Source of the DNA: Thioclava sp. ES.031
GTDB taxonomy: Bacteria > Pseudomonadota > Alphaproteobacteria > Rhodobacterales > Rhodobacteraceae
Assembly (NCBI RefSeq): GCF_002563775.1
Contig: NZ_PDJO01000001.1
Location: forward strand, 3,722,501 to 3,786,500
Direction of reading: 5' to 3'
DNA: 64,000 nucleotides
The notes beneath the pieces were generated by a model, which saw only the letters and a list, made by a program, of their open reading frames with translations, had not been told where the DNA came from and did no database searches. Of the stretch, positions 9,417-18,643 are shown piece after piece. Both the position numbers and the translations under genes were made by a program. Positions within the stretch are counted from its first letter, which is position 1. Each line of letters begins with the position of its first letter.

Positions 9417-11081
9417 ATGGCACATGACGGGGCCGATATGCCGACGACGATCATTCTGGACGACCTGATGGGCCTTGCGGAAGCGAGCCTGCCCGAACTG
9501 GAGACGCTGGTCTCCGACGCGACCGCGAGCCTGCGCGCCGCGACCGAGAAAGACGGCCGCATTTCCGGCGCCGCGCTCGAGGCGAACCAATACCGCGCCC
9601 ATGGCCTTGCCTGGCTGACCACCTATCAGCAGTCGCTCAAGCAGCTGCACGGCTGGGCCACACGTCTGGCCGAGGAAGGCAAGCTGGGCGAGATGGAGAA
9701 GCTGATCGTGCAGATCGGCTTCGGCGAATACCTCGCGCAGATCGCGGGCGGCATCCAGATGAACCAGGGCGAGATGGTGCGCCTGGCCGATATGGACGTC
9801 AGCTGGACCCCTTCCGAGGCCGCCGCGAAACTGATCGCGCAAGGCAATTCCAACGCCGCCCGGATGCGTCTGGTCGAGCTGATGCGCGACGTTCAGGGCC
9901 GCTCGATCTTCGGGCAGTCGGGTCTCGACGAAGACCTCGAGATGATCCGCGAGCAGTTCTACCGCTACGCCGAAGACCGCGTGAAGCCGAACGCGCATGA
10001 ATGGCACCTCAAGGACGAGCTGATCCCGATGGAGATCATTGAGGAACTGGCCGAACTGGGCGTTTTCGGCCTGACCATTCCGGAAGAATATGGCGGGCTG
10101 GGCCTGTCGAAAGCCTCGATGGTCGTCGTGACCGAGGAACTCTCGCGCGGCTATATCGGCGTGGGCTCGCTCGGCACCCGGTCCGAGATCGCCGCCGAAC
10201 TGATCATCTGCGGCGGCACCGAAGAGCAGAAGCAGAAATGGCTTCCGGGTCTCTCGACGGGCGAAATCCTGTCGACCGCCGTGTTCACCGAACCCAATAC
10301 CGGCTCGGATCTGGGCTCGCTTCGTACCCGCGCCGTCAAGGATGGCGACGACTGGCTGGTGACCGGCAACAAGACGTGGATCACCCATGCGCAGCGCACC
10401 CATGTGATGACGCTGCTCGCGCGCACCGATCCCGCGACCGACAATTACAAAGGTCTGTCGATGTTCCTGGCCGAGAAGACGCCGGGCACCGATGACAACC
10501 CCTTCCCCACCGAGGGCATGACCGGCGGCGAGATCGAAGTGCTCGGCTATCGCGGCATGAAGGAATACGAGCTCGGCTTCGACAATTTCCGCGTGAAGGG
10601 CGAGAACCTTCTGGGCGGCGAAGAGGGCAAGGGCTTCAAGCAGCTCATGGAGACGTTCGAATCCGCCCGCATCCAGACTGCCGCCCGCGCCGTTGGCGTG
10701 GCGCAATCGGCGCTGGAGATCGGGATGCAATACGCGATCGACCGCAAGCAATTCGGCAAGTCGCTGATCGAATTCCCGCGCGTGTCGTCGAAACTCGCGA
10801 TGATGGCGGTGGAGACGATGATCGCCCGCCAGCTGACCTATTTCTCGGCCTGGGAAAAGGATCACGGCCATCGCTGCGATCTGGAAGCCGGCATGGCGAA
10901 ACTGCTGGGTGCGCGGGTGGCGTGGGCTGCGGCCGACAACGCGCTGCAGATCCATGGCGGCAACGGCTTCGCGCTGGAATACCAGATCAGCCGCATCCTC
11001 TGCGATGCGCGCATCCTGAACATCTTCGAGGGTGCCGCCGAGATTCAGGCGCAGGTGATCGCGCGCAGACTGCTTGGGTGA
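9417..11081 (+). CDS. mcd: (2S)-methylsuccinyl-CoA dehydrogenase (long-form acyl-CoA dehydrogenase)
   Basis: An FAD enzyme predicted to oxidise (2S)-methylsuccinyl-CoA to mesaconyl-CoA in the ethylmalonyl-CoA pathway of acetate assimilation. At 554 residues it is about 150 longer than ordinary acyl-CoA dehydrogenases; the extra N-terminal helical domain (to about residue 165) is the hallmark of Mcd in Rhodobacter and Paracoccus. The core has TEPNTGSD, WITHAQRTHVM, DRKQFGKSL and the catalytic Glu538 in IFEGAAEIQ. AAGGAG precedes the ATG. A PhaR-like palindrome lies in the leader and a strong terminator follows. A generic long acyl-CoA dehydrogenase is the alternative. Confidence 0.85.
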   Translation: MAHDGADMPTTIILDDLMGLAEASLPELETLVSDATASLRAATEKDGRISGAALEANQYRAHGLAWLTTYQQSLKQLHGWATRLAEEGKLGEMEKLIVQIGFGEYLAQIAGGIQMNQGEMVRLADMDVSWTPSEAAAKLIAQGNSNAARMRLVELMRDVQGRSIFGQSGLDEDLEMIREQFYRYAEDRVKPNAHEWHLKDELIPMEIIEELAELGVFGLTIPEEYGGLGLSKASMVVVTEELSRGYIGVGSLGTRSEIAAELIICGGTEEQKQKWLPGLSTGEILSTAVFTEPNTGSDLGSLRTRAVKDGDDWLVTGNKTWITHAQRTHVMTLLARTDPATDNYKGLSMFLAEKTPGTDDNPFPTEGMTGGEIEVLGYRGMKEYELGFDNFRVKGENLLGGEEGKGFKQLMETFESARIQTAARAVGVAQSALEIGMQYAIDRKQFGKSLIEFPRVSSKLAMMAVETMIARQLTYFSAWEKDHGHRCDLEAGMAKLLGARVAWAAADNALQIHGGNGFALEYQISRILCDARILNIFEGAAEIQAQVIARRLLG

Positions 11082-11123
11082 GTGCCGCGCCGCGCGTCGC
11101 GGCGCCGGAACCAGACTGAAAAA

Positions 11124-11166
11124 TACGGGGCGATGCGGGCAAATCTCGCATCGCCCCGTTCTGATT
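11124..11166 (+). terminator. Terminator downstream of mcd
   Basis: A 13-bp perfect stem pairs ACGGGGCGATGCG (11124-11136) with its complement at 11146-11158, with a nine-base loop, followed by TTCTGATTT. Confidence 0.8.
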
Positions 11167-11225
11167 TGACACCCGCCCAACGCCCCCGCAAGTTGAACGA
11201 CGAGGTTCAGCACAATGGAGGGCGC

Positions 11226-12224
11226 ATGGCTCGCACAATTCTGGTCACAGGCATCACCGGCTTCATCGCCAAACGCATTGCCTATGACCTTCTGGCGCAG
11301 GGCGAGATCGTGCGCGGTACGCTGCGCAAGGCCAGCCGCGGCGAGGAGGTGAAAGCCGCCTTGAGCGACCTTAGCCCCGAAGCGCTGGAGCGGCTGAGCT
11401 TCGTCGAGGCGGATCTGATGGCGGATAAGGGCTGGGACGCGGCGATGGCGGGGGTCGATGCCGTGATCCACACCGCCTCCCCCTTCCCGCTCAGCAAGCC
11501 CAAGAACGAGGCCGAGGTGATCCAGCCTGCGGTCGAGGGCACCAAGCGGGTGCTGAGCGCTGCGCAGGCCGCCGGTGTGACCCGCGTGATCCAGACCTCC
11601 TCGATGGAGGCGGTGATGCATGGCGTAACCTCCGACCCGATCACGGAGGTCGACTGGTCGAACCCGCGCGCGCCGACCTGCAGCCCCTATACGCGCTCGA
11701 AGATATTCGCCGAGGAAGCCGCGTGGGAATTCATCGAGGATCATCACGAGATGCGGCTGACCGTGATCAATCCGGGCCTCGTCTGCGGCACGCCGATGGA
11801 TCGCCATACCGGCTCGTCCGTCGCGGTGATCGAGCGGCTGATGGCGGGCAAGGACCCGATGGCGCCGGAATTCGACATCCCGGTGGTCGATGTGGCCGAT
11901 GTCTCCGCCTGCCATGTCGCGGCGCTCGACCGGTCCGAGAGCATCGGCCGTCGCTATGTCTGCGCGGAAAGCTTCATGTCCTTCCTCGAGATGGCGCGGG
12001 TGCTGAAAGCGGAATTTCCCGACCGCAAGATCCCGACGCGGAAGGCGCCGAACTGGATCGTCTCGATCCTCGCGCTGTTCGACGAGCAGATCGCGCTGAT
12101 CAAGCCGATGCTCGGGATGAAGATGCACCTGAGCCACGCGGCCGCAACCCGCGATCTTGGGGTGGAGTTCGTGTCCGCCGCCGAGGCCGTGCGCCGCACC
12201 GGACATTTCGTCGTGCAGAAATAG
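11226..12224 (+). CDS. NAD(P)-dependent epimerase/dehydratase, dihydroflavonol-reductase-like
   Basis: A 332-residue extended short-chain dehydrogenase/reductase. The Rossmann motif GITGFIAK is at residues 7-14 and the catalytic pair is Tyr155/Lys159 in SPYTRSK. The RxxSRGEEVKAAL region and NPGLVCG resemble bacterial dihydroflavonol-4-reductase-like aldehyde or ketone reductases. The natural substrate is unknown. The start at 11226 is fixed by GGAGG five bases upstream; an open frame continues upstream through the mcd terminator and is not coding. It stands alone between mcd and a GNAT gene. Confidence 0.85.
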   Translation: MARTILVTGITGFIAKRIAYDLLAQGEIVRGTLRKASRGEEVKAALSDLSPEALERLSFVEADLMADKGWDAAMAGVDAVIHTASPFPLSKPKNEAEVIQPAVEGTKRVLSAAQAAGVTRVIQTSSMEAVMHGVTSDPITEVDWSNPRAPTCSPYTRSKIFAEEAAWEFIEDHHEMRLTVINPGLVCGTPMDRHTGSSVAVIERLMAGKDPMAPEFDIPVVDVADVSACHVAALDRSESIGRRYVCAESFMSFLEMARVLKAEFPDRKIPTRKAPNWIVSILALFDEQIALIKPMLGMKMHLSHAAATRDLGVEFVSAAEAVRRTGHFVVQK

Positions 12225-12281
12225 CGTTGCGCTCGCCCGGTTTCGCGGCCAAATCTTGCGCGACAGACTGGAGGGGCGCAG

Positions 12282-12785
12282 ATGATCCGCGACGCAAGAC
12301 CGCAAGACGCAGAGGCGATCACCGAGATTTACAATGACGCGGTGCGCAACACGACCGCGATCTGGAACGAGGTCGAGGTCGGCCCCGAGAACCGCCGCGC
12401 CTATATCGCGGATCGGCAGGCGGCGGGTTATCCGGTGCTGGTCTGGGAGGAAGACGGGCGTGCCGTGGGCTATGCGAGCTTCGGCCCGTTCCGCCCCCAT
12501 GACGGCTATCACCTGAGCGTCGAACATTCCGTATACGTCCACCGCGAGCACCGCGCGGGCGGCAAGGGCGCGAAGCTGATGGAAGCGCTGATCGAACGCG
12601 CCAAAGAGGGCGGGTTTCACGTCATGGTCGGCGCGATCGACGCCGCGAATGAGGGCTCGATCCGGCTACACGAGCGGCTGGGCTTCACGCAGGTCGGCTT
12701 GATGCCGCAGGTCGGCAAGAAGTTCGGGCGCTGGCTGGATCTGGCGTTGCTGACGCTGTTGCTGGACGATCGCGAGCGGCCTTGA
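12282..12785 (+). CDS. GNAT family N-acetyltransferase, phosphinothricin-acetyltransferase-like
   Basis: A 167-residue GNAT enzyme closely resembling the Pat/Bar and MddA (YncA) group: IRDARPQDAEAITEIYNDAV at the start, the VEHSVYVHREHRAGGKGAKLM acetyl-CoA loop and the AANEGSIRLHERLGF segment. Members acetylate phosphinothricin, methionine sulfoximine or sulfone, or other small amines. The actual substrate cannot be decided. GGAGG precedes the ATG by about eight bases. It is 57 nt downstream of the reductase gene on the same strand. Confidence 0.88.
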   Translation: MIRDARPQDAEAITEIYNDAVRNTTAIWNEVEVGPENRRAYIADRQAAGYPVLVWEEDGRAVGYASFGPFRPHDGYHLSVEHSVYVHREHRAGGKGAKLMEALIERAKEGGFHVMVGAIDAANEGSIRLHERLGFTQVGLMPQVGKKFGRWLDLALLTLLLDDRERP

Positions 12786-12801
12786 GCCTGAGGTAAGGGA
12801 C

Positions 12802-12824
12802 GCGCCCGACCCTTGGGTGGGCGC
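12802..12824 (+). terminator. Hairpin after the GNAT gene
   Basis: GCGCCC (12802-12807) pairs with GGGCGC (12819-12824), with an inner ACC/GGT pair and a one-base bulge. No T-run follows. Its right half overlaps the start of repeat type 2 copy 1, so it may belong to that repeat. Confidence 0.4.
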
Positions 12825-12934
12825 TGTGCTCCGCCTGTGGCTTGGCGCTTTATCTCGCAAGCCCGCATGCCTCACGTGCCTGCGACGGCATCGCCAATGC
12901 GCCCTCCCGGGGGGAGGGTCGGGCGCGGCCCGGG
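12815..12934. repeat. Intergenic repeat type 2, copy 1 (3' of recO)
   Basis: This roughly 120-nt element lies between two convergent genes. It starts GGGTGGGCG, has GCGCTTTATC in the middle, and ends in a GC-rich double stem at 12899-12926 (outer GCGCCC/GGGCGC, inner TCCC/GGGA) followed by GGCCCGGG. The same arrangement recurs at 15742-15856 behind rnc, with the inner closing pair changed from T-A to G-C, which keeps pairing. The hairpin end is about 40 nt from the recO stop codon. Confidence 0.65.
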
Positions 12935-12963
12935 GCTGGTCGCCCCGCGCCAGGCTTTATGAG

Positions 12964-13689
12964 CTACCGCGCACTCCGCCCCAGCAAATCCACGAACCGC
13001 TGCCGCGCCTCGGGCAAGGGCCGATCCCCCAGATCCGGTGCCATCCGCTCGCCAAGGAAGAACCCGGTCAGCCGCAGCCCTTGCACGATCTCGCCAAGGC
13101 TCGCGGGCCCCTGCCCTAGCAGGCATAGCGGCAGCGGCAGCAGTCGCGGCGCCCATTCCCCGGCGCCCTGACGGCTCACCGCACGCCCCGAGCGCGGGCT
13201 GACATAGGCCAGATCGTCGCGCGATCCGGTCACCGCGCAGGAGGACAGGTCGAGCCCGTAGCCCATCTCCTCCAAAAGTCCCAGCTCCCAGCGCAGATAG
13301 GTCGGCACCCAGTCGCCGCCCTCGGCCATCGCGTCGAACAGCGCCTCGGAGGCCAGGAACAGCGCATCATGCGCCTCGCGCTCGGGCAGCGTGAACCGCA
13401 GCAAAGCCGTCGCCGCGTTCAGCCCGGCCAGCGCCTGCCGGTCCGACAGGATCACCGCGCGGCTCTGCAAAGGCTCGATCGTGTAACTGCCAAGGTGATC
13501 TTCCAGCCGCGCGCGCCACGTCGCCGTGACCCGGTTTCCCGGCTGCAAGATCCCCGTCATCTTCCGCGACGCGCCCCCGCGCACCACGCCCGCGTGACGC
13601 CCATGCGCCGAGGTGAACAGCTCGACGATCATCGAGCTTTCGCCATGGGGTCGTGCCGAGAGGATCGTGCCGAGGTCTTGCCAGTCCAT
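12964..13689 (-). CDS. recO: DNA repair protein RecO
   Basis: A recombination mediator that helps load RecA on gaps in the RecFOR pathway. At 241 residues it is a normal RecO length, with an N-terminal OB-fold ([26 protein letters not shown]) and a helical C-terminal domain. The start ATG is at 13689; an upstream ATG at 13725 would add 12 poorly conserved residues. It is the last gene of the pdxJ-acpS-lepB-rnc-era block but is separated from DUF1491 by an opposing gene, so it needs its own promoter. Confidence 0.93.
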   Translation of the reverse strand: MDWQDLGTILSARPHGESSMIVELFTSAHGRHAGVVRGGASRKMTGILQPGNRVTATWRARLEDHLGSYTIEPLQSRAVILSDRQALAGLNAATALLRFTLPEREAHDALFLASEALFDAMAEGGDWVPTYLRWELGLLEEMGYGLDLSSCAVTGSRDDLAYVSPRSGRAVSRQGAGEWAPRLLPLPLCLLGQGPASLGEIVQGLRLTGFFLGERMAPDLGDRPLPEARQRFVDLLGRSAR

Positions 13690-13775
13690 GGCTGCGACTA
13701 TCCTTTCCGTGACGTTGCGGCGCAAGCAGCTTCGTGAGTTGCGCGAGCGACCCGCGCCGCACTAGCGTCATCGCC

Positions 13776-14399
13776 ATGACACGCGCCTCGATCCTTTTCG
13801 CCGCCCTGATCGCCCTCGTCGAATTGGCGGCCTTCGGTGCGAGCTTCCTCAACAACATGGCCGAGCATCCCCACGCCACCGTGCCGCTGGGCATCCTGTG
13901 GCTGATGTTTCGCTATTTCACGATCTGGACGAATACGCTCGTGGGCCTCGCCTTCGGCTGGATGGCATGGCGCAAACGGGCGCTGGCCAAACCATTCCTC
14001 GCGGCGCTGGTGCTGTGGATCCTGATCGTCGGCGTGGTCTATCACCTGCTGCTGGCCGGCGACACGCCGCTGCATGGGCTCGATTACGTCTCGAACCTGC
14101 TCTACCACACCGCAGCCCCGATCCTCGTGCCGGTCTGGTGGCTGGCCTTCGCGCCGAAAGGCGGGCTGACGAGCCACCACGCGGTGATCTGGCTCGCCTG
14201 GCCACTCGTCTATCTGGTCTATGCTGTGATCCGCGGGCTGGAGACCGGGTTCTACCCGTATTTCTTCCTCAACCTCGACAAGCTCGGATGGGGCGGGCTT
14301 GGCCTGTGGTGCGTGAAGTTCCTCGTGGCCTTCTGGATCGGCGGGCTGGTGATCGTGACCTTGGGCCGCGGGCTAAACCGGCTCGGGATCAGCCGCTGA
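13776..14399 (+). CDS. Pr6Pr family integral membrane protein
   Basis: A 207-residue protein with about six hydrophobic helices. WLMFRYFTIWTNTL in the second helix, LLYHTAAPILVPVWWL and RGLETGFYPYFFLN are characteristic of the Pr6Pr family, which is related to the FAR-17a/AIG1 group. No biochemical role is established for the bacterial members. The first good start is the ATG at 13776; an in-frame ATG at 13734 adds 14 residues. It lies on the opposite strand inside a conserved operon, and its 3' end overlaps the DUF1491 gene by 11 nt. Confidence 0.8.
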   Translation: MTRASILFAALIALVELAAFGASFLNNMAEHPHATVPLGILWLMFRYFTIWTNTLVGLAFGWMAWRKRALAKPFLAALVLWILIVGVVYHLLLAGDTPLHGLDYVSNLLYHTAAPILVPVWWLAFAPKGGLTSHHAVIWLAWPLVYLVYAVIRGLETGFYPYFFLNLDKLGWGGLGLWCVKFLVAFWIGGLVIVTLGRGLNRLGISR

Positions 14400-14727
14400 G
14401 GCCATCCTCGTCCAGCATCGTGCGCCCGTCGCGGCTCTCGATTTCGATCACCCAAAGGTCGGGGTCGAAACTGCGTTGCTTGCGGATGCTGGCATCGACC
14501 TCGGCCTCGGGACCGTCATGCAACAGCATCCACGCGCTCTCTCCGGTCATCAGGTCCGCGCGCCGCTCGTAGCTTTGCGCGGTCCCGTCGAGCCGCGCGC
14601 ATTTCACCAGAACGGCACCCGAAGACGCCTGCCCATGCGCGGTGACATAGGCCGGGATGTTCGCCAGCTCCAGCCGCTTGAGATAGGCGCGGACCCAGAA
14701 ATCCGTGGTCAGACGCGCCTCGCTCAT
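14389..14727 (-). CDS. DUF1491 family protein
   Basis: A small soluble protein of 112 residues recognised as DUF1491, an alphaproteobacterial family of unknown function: RLTTDFWVRAYLKRLE at the N-terminus, GAVLVKCARLDG, then SFDPDLWVIEIESRDGRTML. The start ATG at 14727 shares one base with the era stop codon (TGATG), which indicates translational coupling to era. A GTG one codon earlier is less likely. Its position behind era suggests a role linked to ribosome or RNA metabolism, but that is context only. Confidence 0.85.
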   Translation of the reverse strand: MSEARLTTDFWVRAYLKRLELANIPAYVTAHGQASSGAVLVKCARLDGTAQSYERRADLMTGESAWMLLHDGPEAEVDASIRKQRSFDPDLWVIEIESRDGRTMLDEDGLSG

Positions 14728-15632
14728 CACTTCGAGTCCTTGAAATCGAGACCCATCTCGGAATAGCGCTCGGCCTCTTCCAGCCAGTTCGGGCGCACCT
14801 TCACCTGCAGGAACAGATGCACGGGCCGGTCGAGAAACTCGATAAGTTCTTCGCGCGCGGCCTTGGAGATCGCTTTGATCGTCTCGCCGCCCTTGCCGAG
14901 GATGATTCCCTTGTGACCGTCGCGCGCGACATAGATGACCTGATCGATCCGCGCAGAGCCGTCCTTGCGCTCTTCCCAGCTCTCGGTCTCGACGGTCAGC
15001 TGGTAGGGCAGTTCTTCATGCAGGCGCAGCGTCAGCTTCTCGCGGGTGATCTCCGACGCGATCATGCGCATCGGCAGATCGGCGATCTGGTCTTCGGGAT
15101 AAAGCCACGGCCCCTCGGGCATCTCGCCTGCCAGCCAGTCCTTGAGATCCTGCACACCATAGCCGCGCTCTGCGGAGATCATGAAGGTCTTGGTGAATTC
15201 GAACGCCTCGTTGAGCTTCGCGGTCAGGCCCAGAAGCTCCTCGGATTTCACCTTGTCGATCTTGTTGATCGCAAGCGCGACCGGCTGCGAGCCGTCACGT
15301 TCGCGCAGGGCTTCGAGGATGCTCTCGACACCCGGGGTGAGGCCACGATGCGCCTCGACCAGCAGCACGATCATGTCGGCATCGGCCGCCCCGCCCCAAG
15401 CCGCGTTGACCATCGCGCGGTCCAGACGACGGCGCGGGCGGAAGATGCCGGGCGTGTCGACGAAGACGATCTGGCTCTGGCCTTCCATCGCGACGCCACG
15501 GATGCGGGCGCGGGTGGTCTGCACCTTATGGGTGACGATCGAGACCTTCGCGCCAACCATCGCGTTGAGCAGCGTGGATTTGCCCGCATTGGGCTCTCCG
15601 ATCAGGGCGACGAAACCGGCGCGTGTGGTCAT
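14727..15632 (-). CDS. era: GTPase Era
   Basis: An essential GTPase that binds the 3' end of 16S rRNA and aids 30S maturation. The G1 motif GEPNAGKST occupies residues 12-20, followed by DTPG (G3), NKID (G4) and a C-terminal KH domain (GKGGETIKAISKAAREEL). At 301 residues it is of normal length. The ATG at 15632 (MTTRAG) is preceded by AAAGGAAC; an ATG at 15707 would add 25 unrelated residues. It follows rnc, separated by a 252-nt gap that carries repeat type 2 copy 2. Confidence 0.96.
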   Translation of the reverse strand: MTTRAGFVALIGEPNAGKSTLLNAMVGAKVSIVTHKVQTTRARIRGVAMEGQSQIVFVDTPGIFRPRRRLDRAMVNAAWGGAADADMIVLLVEAHRGLTPGVESILEALRERDGSQPVALAINKIDKVKSEELLGLTAKLNEAFEFTKTFMISAERGYGVQDLKDWLAGEMPEGPWLYPEDQIADLPMRMIASEITREKLTLRLHEELPYQLTVETESWEERKDGSARIDQVIYVARDGHKGIILGKGGETIKAISKAAREELIEFLDRPVHLFLQVKVRPNWLEEAERYSEMGLDFKDSK

Positions 15633-15741
15633 GGGTGTTCCTTTTTGGCGATACGCGAAGCGATACGGGGCGCGGGGTAGCTTATAACGGCCCGCGTTGC
15701 CAGTCATCTTGTCATGTGGCGGAGGGGAGCGGCTGACCGCC

Positions 15742-15856
15742 GGGTGGGCGTGATACCTTCGTGGTCTGCGCTTAATCGGACAAAATCCGTAAGAGCTATC
15801 CGCGCGCGGTGGTGTCGAAAGCGCCCGCCCGGGGGGGCGGTCGGGCGCTGCCCGGG
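15742..15856. repeat. Intergenic repeat type 2, copy 2 (3' of rnc)
   Basis: Second copy of the element at 12815-12934, in the same orientation. It starts GGGTGGGCG, has GCGCTTAATC in the middle, and ends in a double stem at 15821-15848 (outer GCGCCC/GGGCGC, inner GCCC/GGGC) followed by TGCCCGGG. The hairpin ends about 36 nt from the rnc stop codon. The inner pair differs from copy 1 by a compensatory change. The middle part is only loosely conserved. Confidence 0.65.
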
Positions 15857-15884
15857 CCGCTTAGCGGCTGATCCGGGCCTTGGC

Positions 15885-16577
15885 TCAGCCCTCGGCGCCC
15901 TCTTCCAGACGTTTCAGCAGCGTCTTCGCCGCCGTCATCTCGCCCTGACGCTTCGATCCGGCCTTCGCCGTTTCGCGCGCGCCGTTTTCCAGACGCACCT
16001 CGATGGTGAAATTGGGGGCGTGATCGGGACCGTCGCGATGGATGATCTCGTAGCGCGGCGGCGGCAGACCGCGTGCCTGCGCCCATTCCTGCAGCGCGGT
16101 TTTAGGGTCGCGCGCGTCTTCCTCGACACTGTCGAGCCGGTCTTCCCAAAGCCGCAGGATCAGCACCTTCGCCGCGTCGAACCCACCATCGAGATAGACC
16201 GCGGCGATCACCGCCTCCATCGCGTCGCCCAGCAGCGCCAGCTTACGCCGCCCGCCGGTCATCATCTCGGACCGGCCCAACTTCAGCACCGCACCGAGGT
16301 CGATCTTGCGGGCGATATCGGCGCAGGCTTCCTTGCGCACGAGCGCGTTGAAGCGCGGCGCCATCTGGCCCTCGGAAGCGGCGCGGTCGCCCAGGAACAG
16401 CGCTTCGGCCATCACGAGACCCAAAACGCGGTCGCCCAGAAATTCCAGCCGCTGGTTGTCGGGCCGGGTCGGCGTGGAGATCGAACTATGCGTCAGCGCG
16501 CGCGCCAGCAGCTCGGGCCGTTTGAACTTATGCCCGAGGCGCTGCTCGAATGCCTTGATCTCCGCGCTTAGCTTCAA
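15885..16577 (-). CDS. rnc: Ribonuclease III
   Basis: A double-strand-specific endoribonuclease for rRNA and mRNA processing. The signature LEFLGDRVL is at residues 44-52 with catalytic acidic residues, and the C-terminal double-stranded RNA-binding domain starts near residue 155 ([21 protein letters not shown]). It is 230 residues, the family norm. The start ATG overlaps the lepB stop by 4 nt, indicating coupling in the pdxJ-acpS-lepB-rnc operon. Confidence 0.97.
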   Translation of the reverse strand: MKLSAEIKAFEQRLGHKFKRPELLARALTHSSISTPTRPDNQRLEFLGDRVLGLVMAEALFLGDRAASEGQMAPRFNALVRKEACADIARKIDLGAVLKLGRSEMMTGGRRKLALLGDAMEAVIAAVYLDGGFDAAKVLILRLWEDRLDSVEEDARDPKTALQEWAQARGLPPPRYEIIHRDGPDHAPNFTIEVRLENGARETAKAGSKRQGEMTAAKTLLKRLEEGAEG

Positions 16578-17359
16578 TTGATCGCCTTGAAGAACCGATC
16601 CGGACGCCAGGTCCAGAAGTAGAACAGCGAGCGACCCGCCGAGGAGAACATCACCCGGTCGGCCCGGCCGATCAGGTTCTCTTTCGGGACGAAGCCGAGA
16701 CCGCCCACCGATTGCGGGAAGCGGCTGTCTTCGGAGTTGTCGCGGTTGTCGCCCATGAAGAAATACATGCCCTCGGGCACGGTGTAGACGGGCGTGTTGT
16801 CCACGGGGCCGTCATTGTTGATCTGCAGAATGTCATGCGTGACGCCATTGGGCAGCGTCTCGGCATAGCGTTTCTTGATGCAGGTATCGCCCATGCCCAC
16901 CGGCGAGTTCGAGCAGCGCGGCAGCAGCCCCTGCGGACCCTGCGGTTGCATGACTTCCTCGAAATCGGGCTCGGGCTTCATCTCGACCGCCTTGCCGTTG
17001 ATCTGCAGCACGCCGTTGATCATCTGGATCTTGTCGCCCGGCAGGCCGATCAGACGCTTGATGAAATCGACGTTCTTGGTCGGGTGACGGAACACCACGA
17101 CGTCGCCGCGTTCGGGGTCGCTGGCCAGCAGGCGCCCGTCGAAGGGGCAGGCCGAGAACGGGCAGGAGTAACGCGAATAGCCATAGGCCATCTTGTTCAC
17201 GAAGAGGAAGTCGCCGATCAGCAGCGTGTCCTTCATCGAGCCGGAGGGAATCCAGAAGGGCTGGAAGAACAGCGTGCGGAACACCCCCGCGATCACCAGT
17301 GCCCAGACAATCGTCTTGATCGTGTCGAGGATACCGCCCTCGGCCTTGTTCTTCGCCAT
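16574..17359 (-). CDS. lepB: Signal peptidase I
   Basis: A membrane serine protease that removes signal peptides from exported preproteins. One N-terminal transmembrane segment (about residues 12-32) precedes the catalytic Ser41 in PSGSMKDT; Lys101 in [12 protein letters not shown] is the general base. The [11 protein letters not shown] box is present near residue 200. At 261 residues it is typical. It overlaps rnc by 4 nt and follows acpS after 56 nt. Confidence 0.96.
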   Translation of the reverse strand: MAKNKAEGGILDTIKTIVWALVIAGVFRTLFFQPFWIPSGSMKDTLLIGDFLFVNKMAYGYSRYSCPFSACPFDGRLLASDPERGDVVVFRHPTKNVDFIKRLIGLPGDKIQMINGVLQINGKAVEMKPEPDFEEVMQPQGPQGLLPRCSNSPVGMGDTCIKKRYAETLPNGVTHDILQINNDGPVDNTPVYTVPEGMYFFMGDNRDNSEDSRFPQSVGGLGFVPKENLIGRADRVMFSSAGRSLFYFWTWRPDRFFKAIN

Positions 17360-17415
17360 TATCTCTTACCCTGCCTCAAAATTCCTTGGCCTCAATACGC
17401 GGCCTCGCGCCCAAG

Positions 17416-17817
17416 TCAAGAAAGCTTGCGGGCCTCGATCACGACGAAGGCCTGCGCCCAGGGGTGGTCATCGGTCAGCGTCACATGGATGACGGCCTCG
17501 TAACCCTCTGGTGTCATTTCCTTAAGCCGGTCCGCCGCCCAGCCCGTGACCTGCATCACCGGCTGTCCCGTTGGCAGATTCGTGACCGCCATATCCTTCC
17601 ATGCGATGCCCATGCGCAACCCGGTCCCAAGCGCTTTGGAACAGGCTTCCTTCGCCGCCCAGCGCTTGGCATAGGTGCCCGCCACATCCTTGCGGCGCTC
17701 GGCCTTGCGCTGCTCGGTCTCGGTGAAGACGCGATTGCGGAAGCGGTCGCCGAAGCGCTCGAGCGTGCGCTCGATCCGCTCGATATTCGCGAGATCGGTG
17801 CCGATGCCGAGGATCAT
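17416..17817 (-). CDS. acpS: Holo-[acyl-carrier-protein] synthase
   Basis: Transfers the 4'-phosphopantetheine arm from CoA to acyl carrier protein, activating fatty acid synthesis. The magnesium-binding motif [12 protein letters not shown] contains Asp8, and [13 protein letters not shown] contains Glu57. At 133 residues it matches AcpS-type trimeric transferases. The start lies 6 nt after the pdxJ stop codon with GAGG in front. Confidence 0.95.
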   Translation of the reverse strand: MILGIGTDLANIERIERTLERFGDRFRNRVFTETEQRKAERRKDVAGTYAKRWAAKEACSKALGTGLRMGIAWKDMAVTNLPTGQPVMQVTGWAADRLKEMTPEGYEAVIHVTLTDDHPWAQAFVVIEARKLS

Positions 17818-17823
17818 GCCGCC

Positions 17824-18567
17824 TCAGCCCCGCGCCGCATCCATCAGCTTGCGCATATGCACGATCGCGGGACCGAGCCCCACGAAGATCGCCTCGGAGA
17901 TCAGGAAATGGCCGATGTTCAACTCGCGGATCTGCTTCATCTCTGCGATCGGCTCGACCGTCTCATAGGTCAGACCGTGGCCCGCATGAACCTCCAGCCC
18001 GAGACTGTCGGCATAGGCAGCGCCCGCTTTCAGCGCCTCCAGCTCGGCATCGCGGGCGGCGAAATCGCCCGCGTAATGCATGTCGCAGAAATGGCCGGTA
18101 TGCAGCTCGATCACCTGCGCGCCGATCTTGGCGGAGGCTTCGATCTGCGCCGGGTCATGACCAATGAACATCGACACGCGGATGCCCGCCTCGACGAGCG
18201 GCCCCACGTAATCGGTCAACCGCGACAGATCGCCCGCGACGTCGAGACCGCCTTCGGTCGTCACCTCTTCGCGCTTTTCCGGCACGATGCAGCACGCATG
18301 GGGCAGATGGCGCAGCGCGATCTCCTGCATCTCGGGCGTCGCGGCCATCTCGAAATTCAGCGGGATGTCGATGCCGCTGCGCAGCGCGTCGATATCCGCG
18401 TCGCGGATATGACGGCGGTCTTCGCGCAGATGCGCGGTGATCCCGTCGGCCCCGGCCTGCTCGGCCAGACGCGCGGCGCGCAGCGGGTCGGGATAGGCCG
18501 AGCCGCGGGCATTCCGCACGGTGGCCACGTGATCGATATTCACACCAAGGCGCAAAGGTTTGGGCAT
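17824..18567 (-). CDS. pdxJ: Pyridoxine 5'-phosphate synthase
   Basis: Condenses 1-deoxyxylulose 5-phosphate with 3-amino-2-oxopropyl phosphate to form pyridoxine 5'-phosphate, the last ring-forming step of DXP-dependent vitamin B6 synthesis. The N-terminal signature [18 protein letters not shown], the [14 protein letters not shown] segment and the C-terminal [15 protein letters not shown] are clear. It is 247 residues and is the first gene of the operon leading to acpS, lepB and rnc. Confidence 0.96.
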   Translation of the reverse strand: MPKPLRLGVNIDHVATVRNARGSAYPDPLRAARLAEQAGADGITAHLREDRRHIRDADIDALRSGIDIPLNFEMAATPEMQEIALRHLPHACCIVPEKREEVTTEGGLDVAGDLSRLTDYVGPLVEAGIRVSMFIGHDPAQIEASAKIGAQVIELHTGHFCDMHYAGDFAARDAELEALKAGAAYADSLGLEVHAGHGLTYETVEPIAEMKQIRELNIGHFLISEAIFVGLGPAIVHMRKLMDAARG

Positions 18568-18643
18568 CGGGCTCTCCGCAATAAGTCTCGCAGGAGTATG
18601 CCTGCGCGCGCAGGCGGGGAAAAGACCTGCGATTGTATCGGTT

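Noticed and set aside
8226..12620. A 1464-codon open frame on the minus strand
   Set aside because: It runs antisense to mcd, the reductase and a GNAT gene, its translation is Arg/His-rich without domains, and the plus-strand genes have clear families. Long antisense frames are expected at this GC content.
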